DNA from: Symsagittifera roscoffensis
Lineage: Eukaryota > Xenacoelomorpha > Acoela > Convolutidae
DNA length: 64,000 nt
Assembly: GCF_963678635.1 (NCBI RefSeq)
Contig: NC_087067.1
Location: 23,753,547-23,817,546 of the forward strand
Direction of reading: 5' to 3'
Positions within the stretch are counted from its first letter, which is position 1; each line of letters begins with the position of its first letter. Positions 44,801-54,266 of the stretch are shown here, piece by piece. A program made the translations under genes and the position numbers. The notes below the pieces were generated by a model that saw only the letters and a list, made by a program, of their open reading frames with translations, searched no databases and was not told the DNA's origin.

Positions 44801-47800
44801 ATTGACTGATTACTTCCATTTCTAACTTAGTGTCTGCCAGGGTTCGCGCCGTCTTCTTCGACCTCGTGGCGGTTACGGTCAGACCTGCCAAGAGCATAGG
44901 GGGTATCAGATTCTCTTTTTCTCCCCCTGTCAGTGTTGTACTATCTCCCTGCCCGCTCTCGCCTGAACGACCTGCGCTCGTTAAAGAGGTCACCACTGCG
45001 TTGGCTCTTGACTTCACCACTCTCGGGTTCATGGCTCGACTTCCTGTCTTCCCTTTTAGTCGCTTCAGCCCTTTCCTGGCTCGTCTGACAGGTAATTTCT
45101 TTGCAACATGCTGATCATCGGCACTGTCTTCTGTTACTGACTCGGTCAGAACATCCGACTCCATGGAGCTCACTGTTTTTTCCAGGACCTCACGCATGAT
45201 GGGTTGGTTCAATCCCACCTTCATTATGGACTGCGTCCCATATCGCCTTATCACGTCCCAAGATTTCTCCATGAAGTTTACTCGGCTCCAGATTGCTCCT
45301 GTCTTGCCTTCCAACTCCATTTGATATCTTTCCCATTCTTCTTCTGGTAATGTGCTGAGGAACGATATCTTCATTGACTCTTCGATTTTCCTCCTCCTTG
45401 GTGATTCACAAAGCAGTTTCTGCGGATCCCTGCTTCGGCACTCTCTAGCCTGGCTTATTGGGTCTATCGGAGATAGATCGGCCGACGCCTCCTTTGTAGG
45501 AGACATGAAGGACGATGGTGCCATTAGCAATAAACTCCCATCGACTTCCCCATCGTCGTCTTCACTGAACCGGTACTCTAGCAAGTCCCTTTCCAACGCT
45601 CCTAGATCGGTCTCTCCCGGTTTCTCCGTCTTACTTCCGGTCCCATCATCGTTATCGTCCTGATCCATCAATTCATCGTCGTCCGCATCAGGTTTCGGCC
45701 TAGGTCCCGAAGGTCCTTGTCGCGCGTCTGTGCCCGAATCCGGCCGAGCCGGTACGGCCATGTCTCCTGCGTGATAAAACAATTCATCATTGACCAGGAA
45801 TTCTACCAACTCCTCGCCATGTGGGGCCAGATCTTCTATCGTTATATATGAGCCTCCTCTGCTCTCCCTTGCCACCTCCAGCATCACCACTTTCGCTTCT
45901 CCTGACCATTTCAGTCTCGATAAGTCATCCGCGGAAGAATATACTTCGTTCCACGTTTCAGCCGAGACCTCTGGTCTCCTGGAGGGTAGTGCCTTGATCT
46001 TTTTCCTGCTCCAGGCATCGGGGAATGAGAAGTCAAACGTATGCGCAGCGGCAGCGTTCCAGCTGATGAAGCGCGGCTCCATCCCTCCACTCCACTTCAG
46101 CATTCTCTTCTCTGCGTCACGAGCTGCTCCGATACGAGGGGCAATGATGGGAGATGTGACTCCCAACAACATCCTCCTTATCGGTGGATATCGATGGCAT
46201 TGGTCCGGCAGCGGCCTGGACCCGGGAAGCCATGTTTGTTGATTCTCTTTCGCATGGGCATAGGCTCCCGGCAATTGAGGTACTACCACAGCCTCTCCTG
46301 TATCTTTCACCACTGGTCTCAAATTCCAGAGTTTTGGGTTAAACTGGATGTGGGAAAGATCCTCACGGCCCATTCTGCATTTGAAGTGGTTGTTGAAGTC
46401 CATCAACACCCAGCCTGGCTCTGCTATTCTTCCGAACAGCCTATCGTCGCTAGCCAGCTTCCTCAGTTCACTCTGTTCTACCCAATTCAGCACGGAACAA
46501 TCCACTACTGAGACCAGGTTGACGTACAACACTGAATTCCTGTACGCTTTAACTTGCACATCCGGGAACGCAAAGGACATCACCGGTCCATACACCACTG
46601 TGACGAATTCCCTCAGTCCGTGGACCAGAGCCAACGGATCAATCCGCATCATGACAGCTAAGTCTGTTAGTAAGGGCATGCCACAATACTGCTTACATTC
46701 GCTTGCGTTCGTCGCCACTTTGTCCTCTCCTGTGACGCTTCTGTTTTGTTGCAAGAGGTATTGAAGTAGGAGAGTCCTCCAGTCTTTCATCTTCTTGAGC
46801 GAGGCAGTTTCCAACTGTGCATTGAACTCACGACTGGGTCCCTGTAGTTGTTCAGGGTAACGCAATAGCACAAGCAAGTCTCCCAGCCGACCATAGGTCA
46901 TGGCAATCAGAGTCAGGAGTCCATCCAATCTCAAATCGGCCAATGCTTGGGTAAAGAGGTTTGCCGGTCCTTTCACAAAGTTTTCATGACCAAATGTCAC
47001 GTATAAGGCTAGCACCAGGCCAATCGACAACTTCCTGATGTCTTTGACGAAACTCGCGATCAGGTTCCTAGATGCCCTCGGATAGCACGTTGATAGGAAA
47101 GATGGCGTCCATCCCACTCCCATTCCACCCAAGATAGCATCTGATCGTTCATACTGTGCCTTCGTGGCCAGCACGTCAGCTTGGAACTTGTCCAACGACA
47201 TCGTGTTTACGTCTTGCATCAGTTTCAACATCTTGCCTCCAGCCAACTCCCGGGCATTAAGTAGATTCTTCAGATACGCGTGTATCTCTTTAATTATTGC
47301 CGGCGCATGCTCAAACGCGTCCTCACCCAAGGTGCACAGCCTCGGTGACAGATACAACCATATGTTGTTGTGTGGCTTCGTACGCAAAGCTATTACCATG
47401 AGGTCCTCCTCTGCTGACGTCATATTCTTTCTGATCATCCTTCCCTGCTCATTCTCCGCATGATCCATCTGTCTGAACCAGAGATCATCAGCCACCTGTT
47501 GTACTAACAGATGATCGTCACCTACCCCTGGTCTTAGCTTCAGTAATCTTGCGAAGTTGGACAGCTCCAACCCCAGAACTTCATCTAGCACCAACCGAGT
47601 TGTGCTACAATCTCTGAGCCCCTGTATGGCATTCGAGATGTCAGCCCAAACGGCGGGAAGCTCAGATCGGGACGGATAGTAATTGTCCGGGTCCACCACT
47701 CTGTTTGGGGCAGGAATTATCACGTTAAATATCCCCTCTGCTATCGTCGTGACCATTGTGTACACAAATTGAAGGGGTTCAGGCAACGCAGCGTAGCCTG

Positions 47801-50800
47801 GTGACAATACGAAGATCACCTTCACCACATTCATGGTGAAACGTTGTCTTGCTGCTGCCTCTACCTCGGCCATCGCCGAGAGCAGTGTCATTATCGCCTC
47901 CCCTATAATTTCGTTACTCGGGATCGATCCATCCGTCAGACGTGACAATAAGCCTCTGCTTTGTAGATGATCATTTGAGCCTGCAACCACTATTACCTGC
48001 GGCTCCATGCTGACCACTCTCCGTACACTTATCATCATGCCTATCGCCTGTCCCCAGTCCAGTTTAGGCGCCGTTAAGAAAATCACATCGGGCCAGAATA
48101 GAGAACGGGGCGTGTAGAGATAATCGGAGCCGGCCACAACCAGATATTTGGCAGCCTTCATGTCCAAGGGGTCATAAGCTGCAAAAAGGGCATCGCCTAT
48201 TGGGGCCTTCAGGTTCCCGTATCTCTTATCGTCTCCAACCACTGTTGTAGTTCGGGGGTAATCCCTCGAATACTCGCCCGGCGTCTGACCGGGTGGTTTA
48301 GCGAATTGTCTGTACATCTTGTGATGTTTGTTGTTGGGTTTGTTCTCCGTCTGGAACTTGCCCTTGCGCACAGGTGGTGTCCTTTCCCGGGTCCTATCTC
48401 GAACGTCGGTGAGCGACCGGGTGTTTAAAGGTCCAAAGGTATTGTCATGAGGTAATCCATCCAGGTCTACATGTCGGAGTGAGGTCGAGGAGCTGAATTT
48501 CTCCTGTTCTGCTAGCAGCCAATCCACGCCCGGTATCCGATAAAGTCGCGACACTGTGGGACTTTCACCGCCAGTCATTCTCATCGCATCTTCCCGGCAC
48601 GTCAAGGTATTCATATTCAACTTCGCCGACATGTCCGTCTTATACTGACCCCAATGGCTAGGATCTGATCTATTCCAAAGCAGCCTGCTGCCTGATTCGA
48701 TCCCCTCCGCTGGCACGGTACTTGTAGACGGTCCTGCTGTCGAAGCAGGATTTGTCGTGGCAGGCGAATCGTTCCTCCTAGACGCGGTCTGGGAGTTATT
48801 CCTGTTGTTCTGTTCCACCGATCTGCCGAGTCGGCTTCCAATCGATTGCGGCCTGGGAGGAGGAGCAGTCCCCAGCCTGTCTCTCACGTTGGAGCTCGGA
48901 GCGACGGTTGCGGCTCCAACCGTTTCCGTTGCCAAGGGCCCTAGACGGTTGGCGAGGGATTCGGGCACGGTTGCCCTTATTCTACTCCCTCCGGTCGAAT
49001 TGGTCCGAGCCAAAGAACCGGTCGCCCTCGACTCTTGCTCCGCTTCCCTCAATTGCGTCTGAAACACATCATTAATCCAATGCCTCCCTCGTTGGGTATT
49101 GAAGTGCACTCCATCTTTAGTGAGCGCGATGTGGTCAGTCATGCGCAGCATATTTTCGAGATCCAGGAGTCGCAACTCGCCAGGGTTGTTTCTCACCAGA
49201 CTGCGGGTCATTTCATTCCACCGCGTCACGTTGCCATTCATGAAATCTGCAGCTATGGTGCCCTCCAAAGGATTTGGTGGTATCGTGCACAGGATCACGA
49301 GTTTGGGTCTGCACTTTTCTTTCAATTCGTTCAAGAGACACACCAATAGAGGTTCCCACTTGTTCTCCGGAGTCACGGGGGCTCTCGAGACGTCATTGGT
49401 CCCCAGCATTATTATTAATGTATCCAAATGATCCTCGCTCTGGAACTCCATCATTTTGATGACTTGAGCCACTGAGGCTCCTCCAAAGGACAGAATGGTA
49501 GTATGACCATAGACGAAGATCTCATTTAGATCTCTCACCAAACTGTCTCCAATGATCAAATGTCGACTCCCTGGGGGAATTACTTGGTCGTTCGTGGCGG
49601 GGTTCCAGCTCATGTCATTCAGGCAGGCTCGAGGATGCTCGGCTGGCACTTGCGTGAACTGATGACGTGCCATCAGATTCTTCCTGATGTCTACCACGCG
49701 AGACTTCTCAAAGACTCCACCAGGCGCAGAACACGCTATCGAGCGGGTTGCTCGCTCCGAGCTATTTGATGAATGATCACGACGCTGGGAAGGAACGATC
49801 CTAGCCAGTGTCCGCTCAGTGCCTCTGTTGATCTCATCCATCGCGGCTCTGGCCACTTGGTTAAATGATTCCTGAAATTGAGGAGCTAGATAGGTGTCAG
49901 AAGGGTCTGGTATCGTAAACCTCTGACTCGAAGCAGACGGTCGTGTCTGCTGAGGAGCCTCGGGCCCCCTTGATGCACGCAAATCCAGAACCTCAGGTCC
50001 TCTCGATGCGCACAGCTCCTGCGCTGTTGTCCTGGGGCGTGTGTCGTTAGATCCCTCCGAGGACCTCATGCTCGCCAGGATTTCCGGTGACACTTGGCTC
50101 ACCTTCGCCATATACAGCTCCTTCAGGTGCTTTATCTCATCCTCCTTGTAGGCCACCTGCAGATCTTCAAATTTCTTTTTCCATTCGTCTCTCTCCCGAG
50201 CTATGGCCCTGTACTCCTGAAGTTTGGCACACAGCTCACTCTGATCTCTCTCCTTCTTCTCCAGTGTCTCAATCGTCTCCGACGTCTGGATCTCTATCTC
50301 GCTCACTCTCACTCTCTTTAGGGGAGGAGCAGCTGTTGGAGAGTCGACAGAGTGTGACGGGCCTGGCCCATCACGTTGTCTCTTCGCTCCAATGAGTGGC
50401 TGCGCAGGTTGGACGGGCAAGGGCATCTCACCTAGCCGGTGGTCCCTTTGCTCACCTAGTCCTGGCTCACGAGCCAGGTCGTGGCCAGACATCTCTCCGC
50501 GCCTCCATCTCATCAATCGGTTTCGGCCTCTCTCGGCGGTCCCGGACTCACCGAAGGCCAACATCAACACGACTTCTGTAGGGCGATTCCCTCGACCCTC
50601 TCTTCCCAGTGCATTGAGGAGTGCGACCACAAACATCGCCAACCCCGGGTCTTCTCGTGTAAAATCACAATCGATCAGCCGCTGATAGATCTCGTCTAGA
50701 GTCGCTCCTAGACTCGCTGAGAGGAATTCCATGAGTTCGTTCGTGTCACCCATTTCTTTTCGTGTTGATTCTTCTTGTCGTGTCGTGTAATTTCTTTCTG

Positions 50801-50840
50801 TCTCCTCTGATTCAGTGTTCAGTAAACAATTTTCGATCAA
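41886..50840 (-). CDS. Copy C ORF2: giant SGNH-hydrolase protein of unknown role, open frame
   Basis: Open for 2,984 codons from the first ATG (50840). The ATG at 50753 (MGDTNELMEFL) matches the A and B starts better and gives 2,955 residues. Counting from 50753: conserved N-terminal module (1-105); coiled coil (about 150-220); SGNH hydrolase (GDS near 401, GTND near 453, DGVH near 547); serine/proline-rich linker; conserved TGVDWL-like linker (PGVDWLLAEQ); second SGNH-like segment (about 865-1070); a helical, partly hydrophobic region (LGLVLALYVTFG-like, near 1240); an acidic and basic low-complexity middle (about 1650-1950); and a conserved C-terminal part with QVRLAWCLMGI, FDYEQVTVLNFW, PTGSKYLVGSS and SVPKCVRLARMSE. 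No signal peptide or clear membrane anchor. Position after pol suggests expression from a spliced RNA. Catalysis is plausible because all SGNH residues are present; substrate and role are unknown. Confidence 0.92.
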   Translation of the reverse strand: MIENCLLNTESEETERNYTTRQEESTRKEMGDTNELMEFLSASLGATLDEIYQRLIDCDFTREDPGLAMFVVALLNALGREGRGNRPTEVVLMLAFGESGTAERGRNRLMRWRRGEMSGHDLAREPGLGEQRDHRLGEMPLPVQPAQPLIGAKRQRDGPGPSHSVDSPTAAPPLKRVRVSEIEIQTSETIETLEKKERDQSELCAKLQEYRAIARERDEWKKKFEDLQVAYKEDEIKHLKELYMAKVSQVSPEILASMRSSEGSNDTRPRTTAQELCASRGPEVLDLRASRGPEAPQQTRPSASSQRFTIPDPSDTYLAPQFQESFNQVARAAMDEINRGTERTLARIVPSQRRDHSSNSSERATRSIACSAPGGVFEKSRVVDIRKNLMARHQFTQVPAEHPRACLNDMSWNPATNDQVIPPGSRHLIIGDSLVRDLNEIFVYGHTTILSFGGASVAQVIKMMEFQSEDHLDTLIIMLGTNDVSRAPVTPENKWEPLLVCLLNELKEKCRPKLVILCTIPPNPLEGTIAADFMNGNVTRWNEMTRSLVRNNPGELRLLDLENMLRMTDHIALTKDGVHFNTQRGRHWINDVFQTQLREAEQESRATGSLARTNSTGGSRIRATVPESLANRLGPLATETVGAATVAPSSNVRDRLGTAPPPRPQSIGSRLGRSVEQNNRNNSQTASRRNDSPATTNPASTAGPSTSTVPAEGIESGSRLLWNRSDPSHWGQYKTDMSAKLNMNTLTCREDAMRMTGGESPTVSRLYRIPGVDWLLAEQEKFSSSTSLRHVDLDGLPHDNTFGPLNTRSLTDVRDRTRERTPPVRKGKFQTENKPNNKHHKMYRQFAKPPGQTPGEYSRDYPRTTTVVGDDKRYGNLKAPIGDALFAAYDPLDMKAAKYLVVAGSDYLYTPRSLFWPDVIFLTAPKLDWGQAIGMMISVRRVVSMEPQVIVVAGSNDHLQSRGLLSRLTDGSIPSNEIIGEAIMTLLSAMAEVEAAARQRFTMNVVKVIFVLSPGYAALPEPLQFVYTMVTTIAEGIFNVIIPAPNRVVDPDNYYPSRSELPAVWADISNAIQGLRDCSTTRLVLDEVLGLELSNFARLLKLRPGVGDDHLLVQQVADDLWFRQMDHAENEQGRMIRKNMTSAEEDLMVIALRTKPHNNIWLYLSPRLCTLGEDAFEHAPAIIKEIHAYLKNLLNARELAGGKMLKLMQDVNTMSLDKFQADVLATKAQYERSDAILGGMGVGWTPSFLSTCYPRASRNLIASFVKDIRKLSIGLVLALYVTFGHENFVKGPANLFTQALADLRLDGLLTLIAMTYGRLGDLLVLLRYPEQLQGPSREFNAQLETASLKKMKDWRTLLLQYLLQQNRSVTGEDKVATNASECKQYCGMPLLTDLAVMMRIDPLALVHGLREFVTVVYGPVMSFAFPDVQVKAYRNSVLYVNLVSVVDCSVLNWVEQSELRKLASDDRLFGRIAEPGWVLMDFNNHFKCRMGREDLSHIQFNPKLWNLRPVVKDTGEAVVVPQLPGAYAHAKENQQTWLPGSRPLPDQCHRYPPIRRMLLGVTSPIIAPRIGAARDAEKRMLKWSGGMEPRFISWNAAAAHTFDFSFPDAWSRKKIKALPSRRPEVSAETWNEVYSSADDLSRLKWSGEAKVVMLEVARESRGGSYITIEDLAPHGEELVEFLVNDELFYHAGDMAVPARPDSGTDARQGPSGPRPKPDADDDELMDQDDNDDGTGSKTEKPGETDLGALERDLLEYRFSEDDDGEVDGSLLLMAPSSFMSPTKEASADLSPIDPISQARECRSRDPQKLLCESPRRRKIEESMKISFLSTLPEEEWERYQMELEGKTGAIWSRVNFMEKSWDVIRRYGTQSIMKVGLNQPIMREVLEKTVSSMESDVLTESVTEDSADDQHVAKKLPVRRARKGLKRLKGKTGSRAMNPRVVKSRANAVVTSLTSAGRSGESGQGDSTTLTGGEKENLIPPMLLAGLTVTATRSKKTARTLADTKLEMEVISQCGSGGLEDYRPSRINMAKLKLEGQLDVVEYSRITVPESVHMGDPAGGYVEMLKARNSARGHLMAWSEKRAMQEYLKGLTENSNFNRREYGTVMSSEAIEIGLEKLLEISWRAALQKYFDETMNAPATVAAYLAHPCVRTDLQVRLAWCLMGIKKAEYEASNDSKSREQELELMEALRALISKDDSAIAWAKRKDALCFVRFVVDRIPTLVLGECIKIIRQKGVDCERNFLRALLELYQDMPLTVPSKESNDMESYRKLEEVRRYSNKELRVSRDLIEAARGQKEFATLGKLKSFQYVSGIPGMAYNPFVNEEAREAYFDYEQVTVLNFWVERIKEIGMLMVEQPKLGIILEERVVEPSIPELKGQVSFDCGSWGGPLKTSLVVMWELMKPSWCPHPNAGLIWDMTADVMLERDDDASSHDLAMIHHLLAMRLTKKKNNPSTELSEEGTSSNWLKQGTCLAQHSGMEGHVCNLGHCLITLSEQHRQLARLYGRLSMSDKSAMELVADCHGVTDVNLITALGFCSMTSSIESLERLERAHELVTSLSVEIFPGALQTEQKIGGWREALENEMNLKDSEAYHRPTGSKYLVGSSSAPYCNSKYPTHMVVMDARTQQVLVDQLFSVPKCVRLARMSERSYDLLAKIFRAVPKRSEGELQDVVGEEFMRLNEGNVSEFQKQKASGALPTEFPTIEEKDDLHRILMEVEPLLGASGYRTRRNIVRTHGEYPCHCLAQTLWYPKRGNLILVWDVEELYSTGLPDQNQQVSIVVVSAMLAVRWLEANADTSEQETAVPTPEQLSNVKMSSELDVFRTTCKVLRIPKAIERIWSRQRLMPWFRAVMTSWMYERAKRHMSRNTEAYQSFQLDMGPGAYKRAFLTHRNAVTTAVKRVAGTPCVTEDEKKEVLRADLERNVSLCLHNSFCRNREQKVNVDLLPCCKPRLLEQEGWGTARNSLDMLEKVLEDSDAEHQDGEMME
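47540..48155 (-). other. Second SGNH-like segment in copy C ORF2
   Basis: KYLVVAGSDYLY, then IVVAGSNDHLQ about 50 residues later, then VIFVLSPGY and VLDEVLGLELSNF. The order of a GSD block and a GxND-H block resembles SGNH blocks I and III, and the copy A equivalent reads VIVAGSDF and FAGMNDHL. A C-terminal Asp-His pair is not obvious, so this may be a non-catalytic second unit. Confidence 0.5.
49040..49570 (-). other. SGNH (GDSL) hydrolase domain in copy C ORF2
   Basis: RHLIIGDSLV (Ser), SFGGAS (Gly), MLGTNDVS (Asn), KDGVHFN (Asp, His), with a CTIPPNP strand between. Complete catalytic set with normal spacing. Together with copy A this makes two independent copies with all residues kept, which argues for selection on activity. 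Confidence 0.82.
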
Positions 50841-51195
50841 TCAAGATCTAAAAAACAGGTCGCGACTTAGAACCATCATTTTTGGATGCAACATCAATCA
50901 ATTCTTTAAAACTCTCCATTGAAATTCTCTTCACAATTCTGATTTAAAATTTAGCACCAAGGTGGATCGTCCACCTTTATCTTTGTCAGAGTAGCACGAA
51001 TAAGCGCTGTCACCTTGATGACACAAACATAAAACATATCATAACAATAACATAACATAAACACATAAGCATCACACACCTATACTATCATATAAAAACC
51101 TAATCCCTAATACTGTACCTAAAGCCTAACCTAAAACTTGACTCTAATTCTTATCGAGCAACTTAATAAAAACCACTTATCGCCGAGCGCAATTC
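50841..51195 (-). other. Gap between gag-pol and ORF2 with splice-acceptor-like site (copy C)
   Basis: No gene seen. On the sense strand CGCGACCTGTTTTTTAG (AG ending at 50848) is followed by ATCTTGATTGATC, the same block as in copy B, 7 bases before the first ORF2 ATG and 94 before the conserved one. Further up is a T-rich stretch with repeated TTATGTT. Confidence 0.5.
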
Positions 51196-51198
51196 TTA

Positions 51199-51645
51199 GC
51201 ATATGCTCAGATAGTATTTTTTATGTAAGTAAACCTCTATGTCAGTCTCTGAAAATATCACATGCACAAGAGCGTACAACTCTCTCGGGTGTAGCTTCCC
51301 TCTATTGGGATCATAAACTGGCAACGAGAGAGAGGTCACACCTCTCTCAACCAGGAAATCCCTAAGTCGAGTCAAGGCCAATACCAAGCTCTCCGGATTC
51401 ACGTGTTGCCTATCAGTAGCTTTCGTAACCAAAAAACACAAATATTTCCCTGGTATCTGTGATGCAACAGGGGGCAACGCTATCATTCCTCCTACACCCG
51501 GCCTCTGTTTCCACAAAAACTCGATATTCTTGTACTCTCTTTTAAAGTCGGCCGCTAGTGCTGTTTTGAAGCTTACGTCCGCAGTTATCGCTATGGCGCA
51601 CGTGCGTTCCGTGAGTATGAAATCGCTGTCCGTTATAACGATGTT
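51199..51645 (-). other. Macrodomain-like C-terminal segment of copy C gag-pol
   Basis: Sequence landmarks in order: ITDSDFILTE, CAIAITADVSF, a helix LAADFKREYKN, GVGGMIAL, GKYLCFLVTK, a helix LTRLRDFLVERG, VTSLSLPVYD, a helix RELYALVHVIF, SETDIEVYL. Human OARD1/TARG1 as I remember it has the same order, including YIYYLITK, GVTDLSMPRIG and FEATDIKI. The lysine of the VTK strand matches TARG1's active-site Lys; the catalytic Asp seems replaced. Macrodomains bind or remove ADP-ribose. Function here is inference. Confidence 0.6.
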
Positions 51646-51803
51646 GTTCGAATAGTGGTTCGGGAGATCAAAATACGATTCAAAGATTCGTCCAAAAGGT
51701 GGTTTCTTAGCATTCTCGCCCTCTGTCTCTAGTTCTCCGGTTTCCCTTGCCGATTTCAATTTTTTTATTATGAGATTTTCGGTGTGGGTGAGTCCTACCC
51801 CCA

Positions 51804-51813
51804 CTCCCCGGAC
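51804..51813 (-). promoter_or_regulatory. Internal polypurine-tract-like motif before the macrodomain (copy C)
   Basis: Sense strand TTTTTGTCCGGGGAGTGGGG, coding FVRGVG. Part of the ~40-base block that is duplicated at the 3' polypurine tract (41136-41176). Confidence 0.58.
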
Positions 51814-54266
51814 AAAAATATCCATCGACGTCCCCGTCGATCGCCCAAAGTCTAGGAGACCGAGGTTGGATTGTGGAACACGTAGAGGACCATCGGGGCG
51901 ACCCAGTTGGACTCGGTATTGTCATGACTGATGTATTTGACGCCGTCTCTGTCGACGTCCTGAATCGTCAGGATCGTCTCTTTTGGATCTGTCGGCAGAT
52001 CGTGGAGCCATTCGAGCACGCGCAAGTTTGTTAGTTCTTGCTCATGAGTCTGTTCCGCTTCTGGTTCGAACTCCACTTCCGGTTCTGATCGATCGTCGAT
52101 CCAATCTTGATCCATATCGTTCACAAGGTCGATTTCTTCTAGCATCGCTACTTCGTCCAGCCCCACCAGCGAGTCTATGACATCACTCACTACTATCCGG
52201 TCTACAACGAAGTCCTCGCCATACGGATTGTATTTCTTCTGGTTTTTTCCCCTCTTACTTTGGCGTGTCTCCATAGTGAGCGGAAAGTAAGGCTGTATTC
52301 CTTTGTCAATTTCGGTTTGTTCCGGGCAATCCCAGTCTTCTTCGGCATAGGGTAGAGTTTCATCGTCCACCTCTACTCGCTCAGTCAACTCGAGATCCAG
52401 TGGTAGATCACAATTGTCCACCATCTCATTCCCGTCGTTCTTGTCGCGAGTACCCCTTTCATTCACTTCACAAGCAGGATCCACTATTAAATAGTCTCCC
52501 TCTTGCATGTCCGCTGGGATGCACCAATCCTCGGACGAGGCGTTGTGTGGTTTGATATTCTCGTAATGAGCCGCTCTTCCGGTGCTCAGCCGATAAAAAC
52601 GACCTCCTTGATGCACCTCTGTTATCTGAAATGGACCACGCCATTTCTTTAATAGTTTCTTGGTTCCTTTTGGTGGAACCACTTCCTGGAACACCCAGAC
52701 GTAGTCGCCAACTGAGTAGGCTTTTGCATCGGCTGTCCTCTTATCAAACCTCCTTTTTTGTCTAATCTGCGCCTGTTGCGTATTCCTCCTGCATAAGTCA
52801 TTGAGGTCCTGTTGTCTTCTAATAACGTCCCGCACGTACGTTTGCGGTGCTGTCCTCTTCCCTTCATATTCAGGGTAGAAGAACGTTAACGGGAGTGCTT
52901 TTTCATGACCCTTCAGCATCATATGCGGACTTATTCCCGTGGTGGAATGCTCCGTGCTGTTGTAAGCACCCATCACTTGCGGCAAGTGCTTGTCCCAGTC
53001 ATCCATATAGCGTGAGCAGTAGACTCTCAACATGGATACCAGTGTGCGATTCTGCCTCTCGACTAGGCCATTCGTTTGCGGGTGATAAGTGGTCGAGTGG
53101 GCCTGCGCTACCTGCGACCTTTTCATTAACTCTTTCGTGAGATCACCTAGGAATGCTTTGCCATTGTCCGATTGGAACGTGATGGGGCAGCCATGCCTTG
53201 CTATCCACACGTTTATCAAATGATCGCATGTTTCTTCTGCCGACGCTGTCATGCAGGGTGCTGCCTCCGCATACTTCGTAAAATGGTCGATCATTACCAG
53301 CACCTGATTATAGCCCGTTGCTGTCATGCAGATTTTCTGATGATCAATTTGCACCACTTCGTTGAAACCTGACGATTCTATTGACTGTAGGGGGAACCTT
53401 AGTTTCCTGGGATCCTTTGCCTGTTGACAAGACAGGCATGCGGCTATCCATTTCTCACAAGCCTTCTTCAATCCCGGCCATTCGAATCGTTTTTGTATCC
53501 TGTTATACACTTTGTCCACGCCTTGATGTCCCATCTGATCATGTGAGCGAAAGAGCAATTCAGTCTGGTACAACTGTGGTAACACTATTGAATTGTATTT
53601 ATAAAGGACCTTGTCCTCCTCCTTGCGCTTACAGGCTACGATTCCGTCCTTATTCAGGTACAACAAGTCTTTCCTCTTCAGGTAAAATTGCTTCAGGATT
53701 TTGTAGCTGTCTTCTTCCAAGTCTCCCTTGTCAGGTGCTCCATTCTCGATCCATCTTTTCAGACTGCTCGTCATTCTATCATTTCGTTGAGCCCTCAGGA
53801 GATCCGACAGCCTGTACCTGGCTTTCAAATACGTCTTCACCACGTTCATTTGCCCTCTCATTATCTCCGGAGCATGAGCATCGTCCATCAACTTGACACA
53901 CCATATCTTTTTCAAAGGCGTCGCTTCTTGCACAGATGGTTCCAGATTGGTACGGACGACCGTACCATGTGGCAGCAATCTGGTTGGGCGTTTTGAAACT
54001 GCTATCAGCTCGAGCTCGTCTGCGGCATTATCTACCACAGTGCCCTCTTCATCTGAGGTGTATCTGTCCCTGTCTGGATCCTGATGTGTTTCTCGGTCCA
54101 GCCCACGCTGCTTCCAGTCTACCAATAAGGAGTGGATTGCGATCTCTGACACATCGGAATTGGAAGTTGTTTCAGACGTGTTGTCCCAGGACTGGGGTCT
54201 CGAGTCACCACTTGAAACGACTGATTCCTCAACATCATATTCCAAGTTGTCTGAGATGTTTCTTGA

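Noticed and set aside
41886-50840. ORF2 as a classical envelope glycoprotein
   Set aside because: No signal peptide, no convincing membrane anchor, no cysteine-rich ectodomain or fusion peptide seen; the recognisable domain is an SGNH hydrolase.
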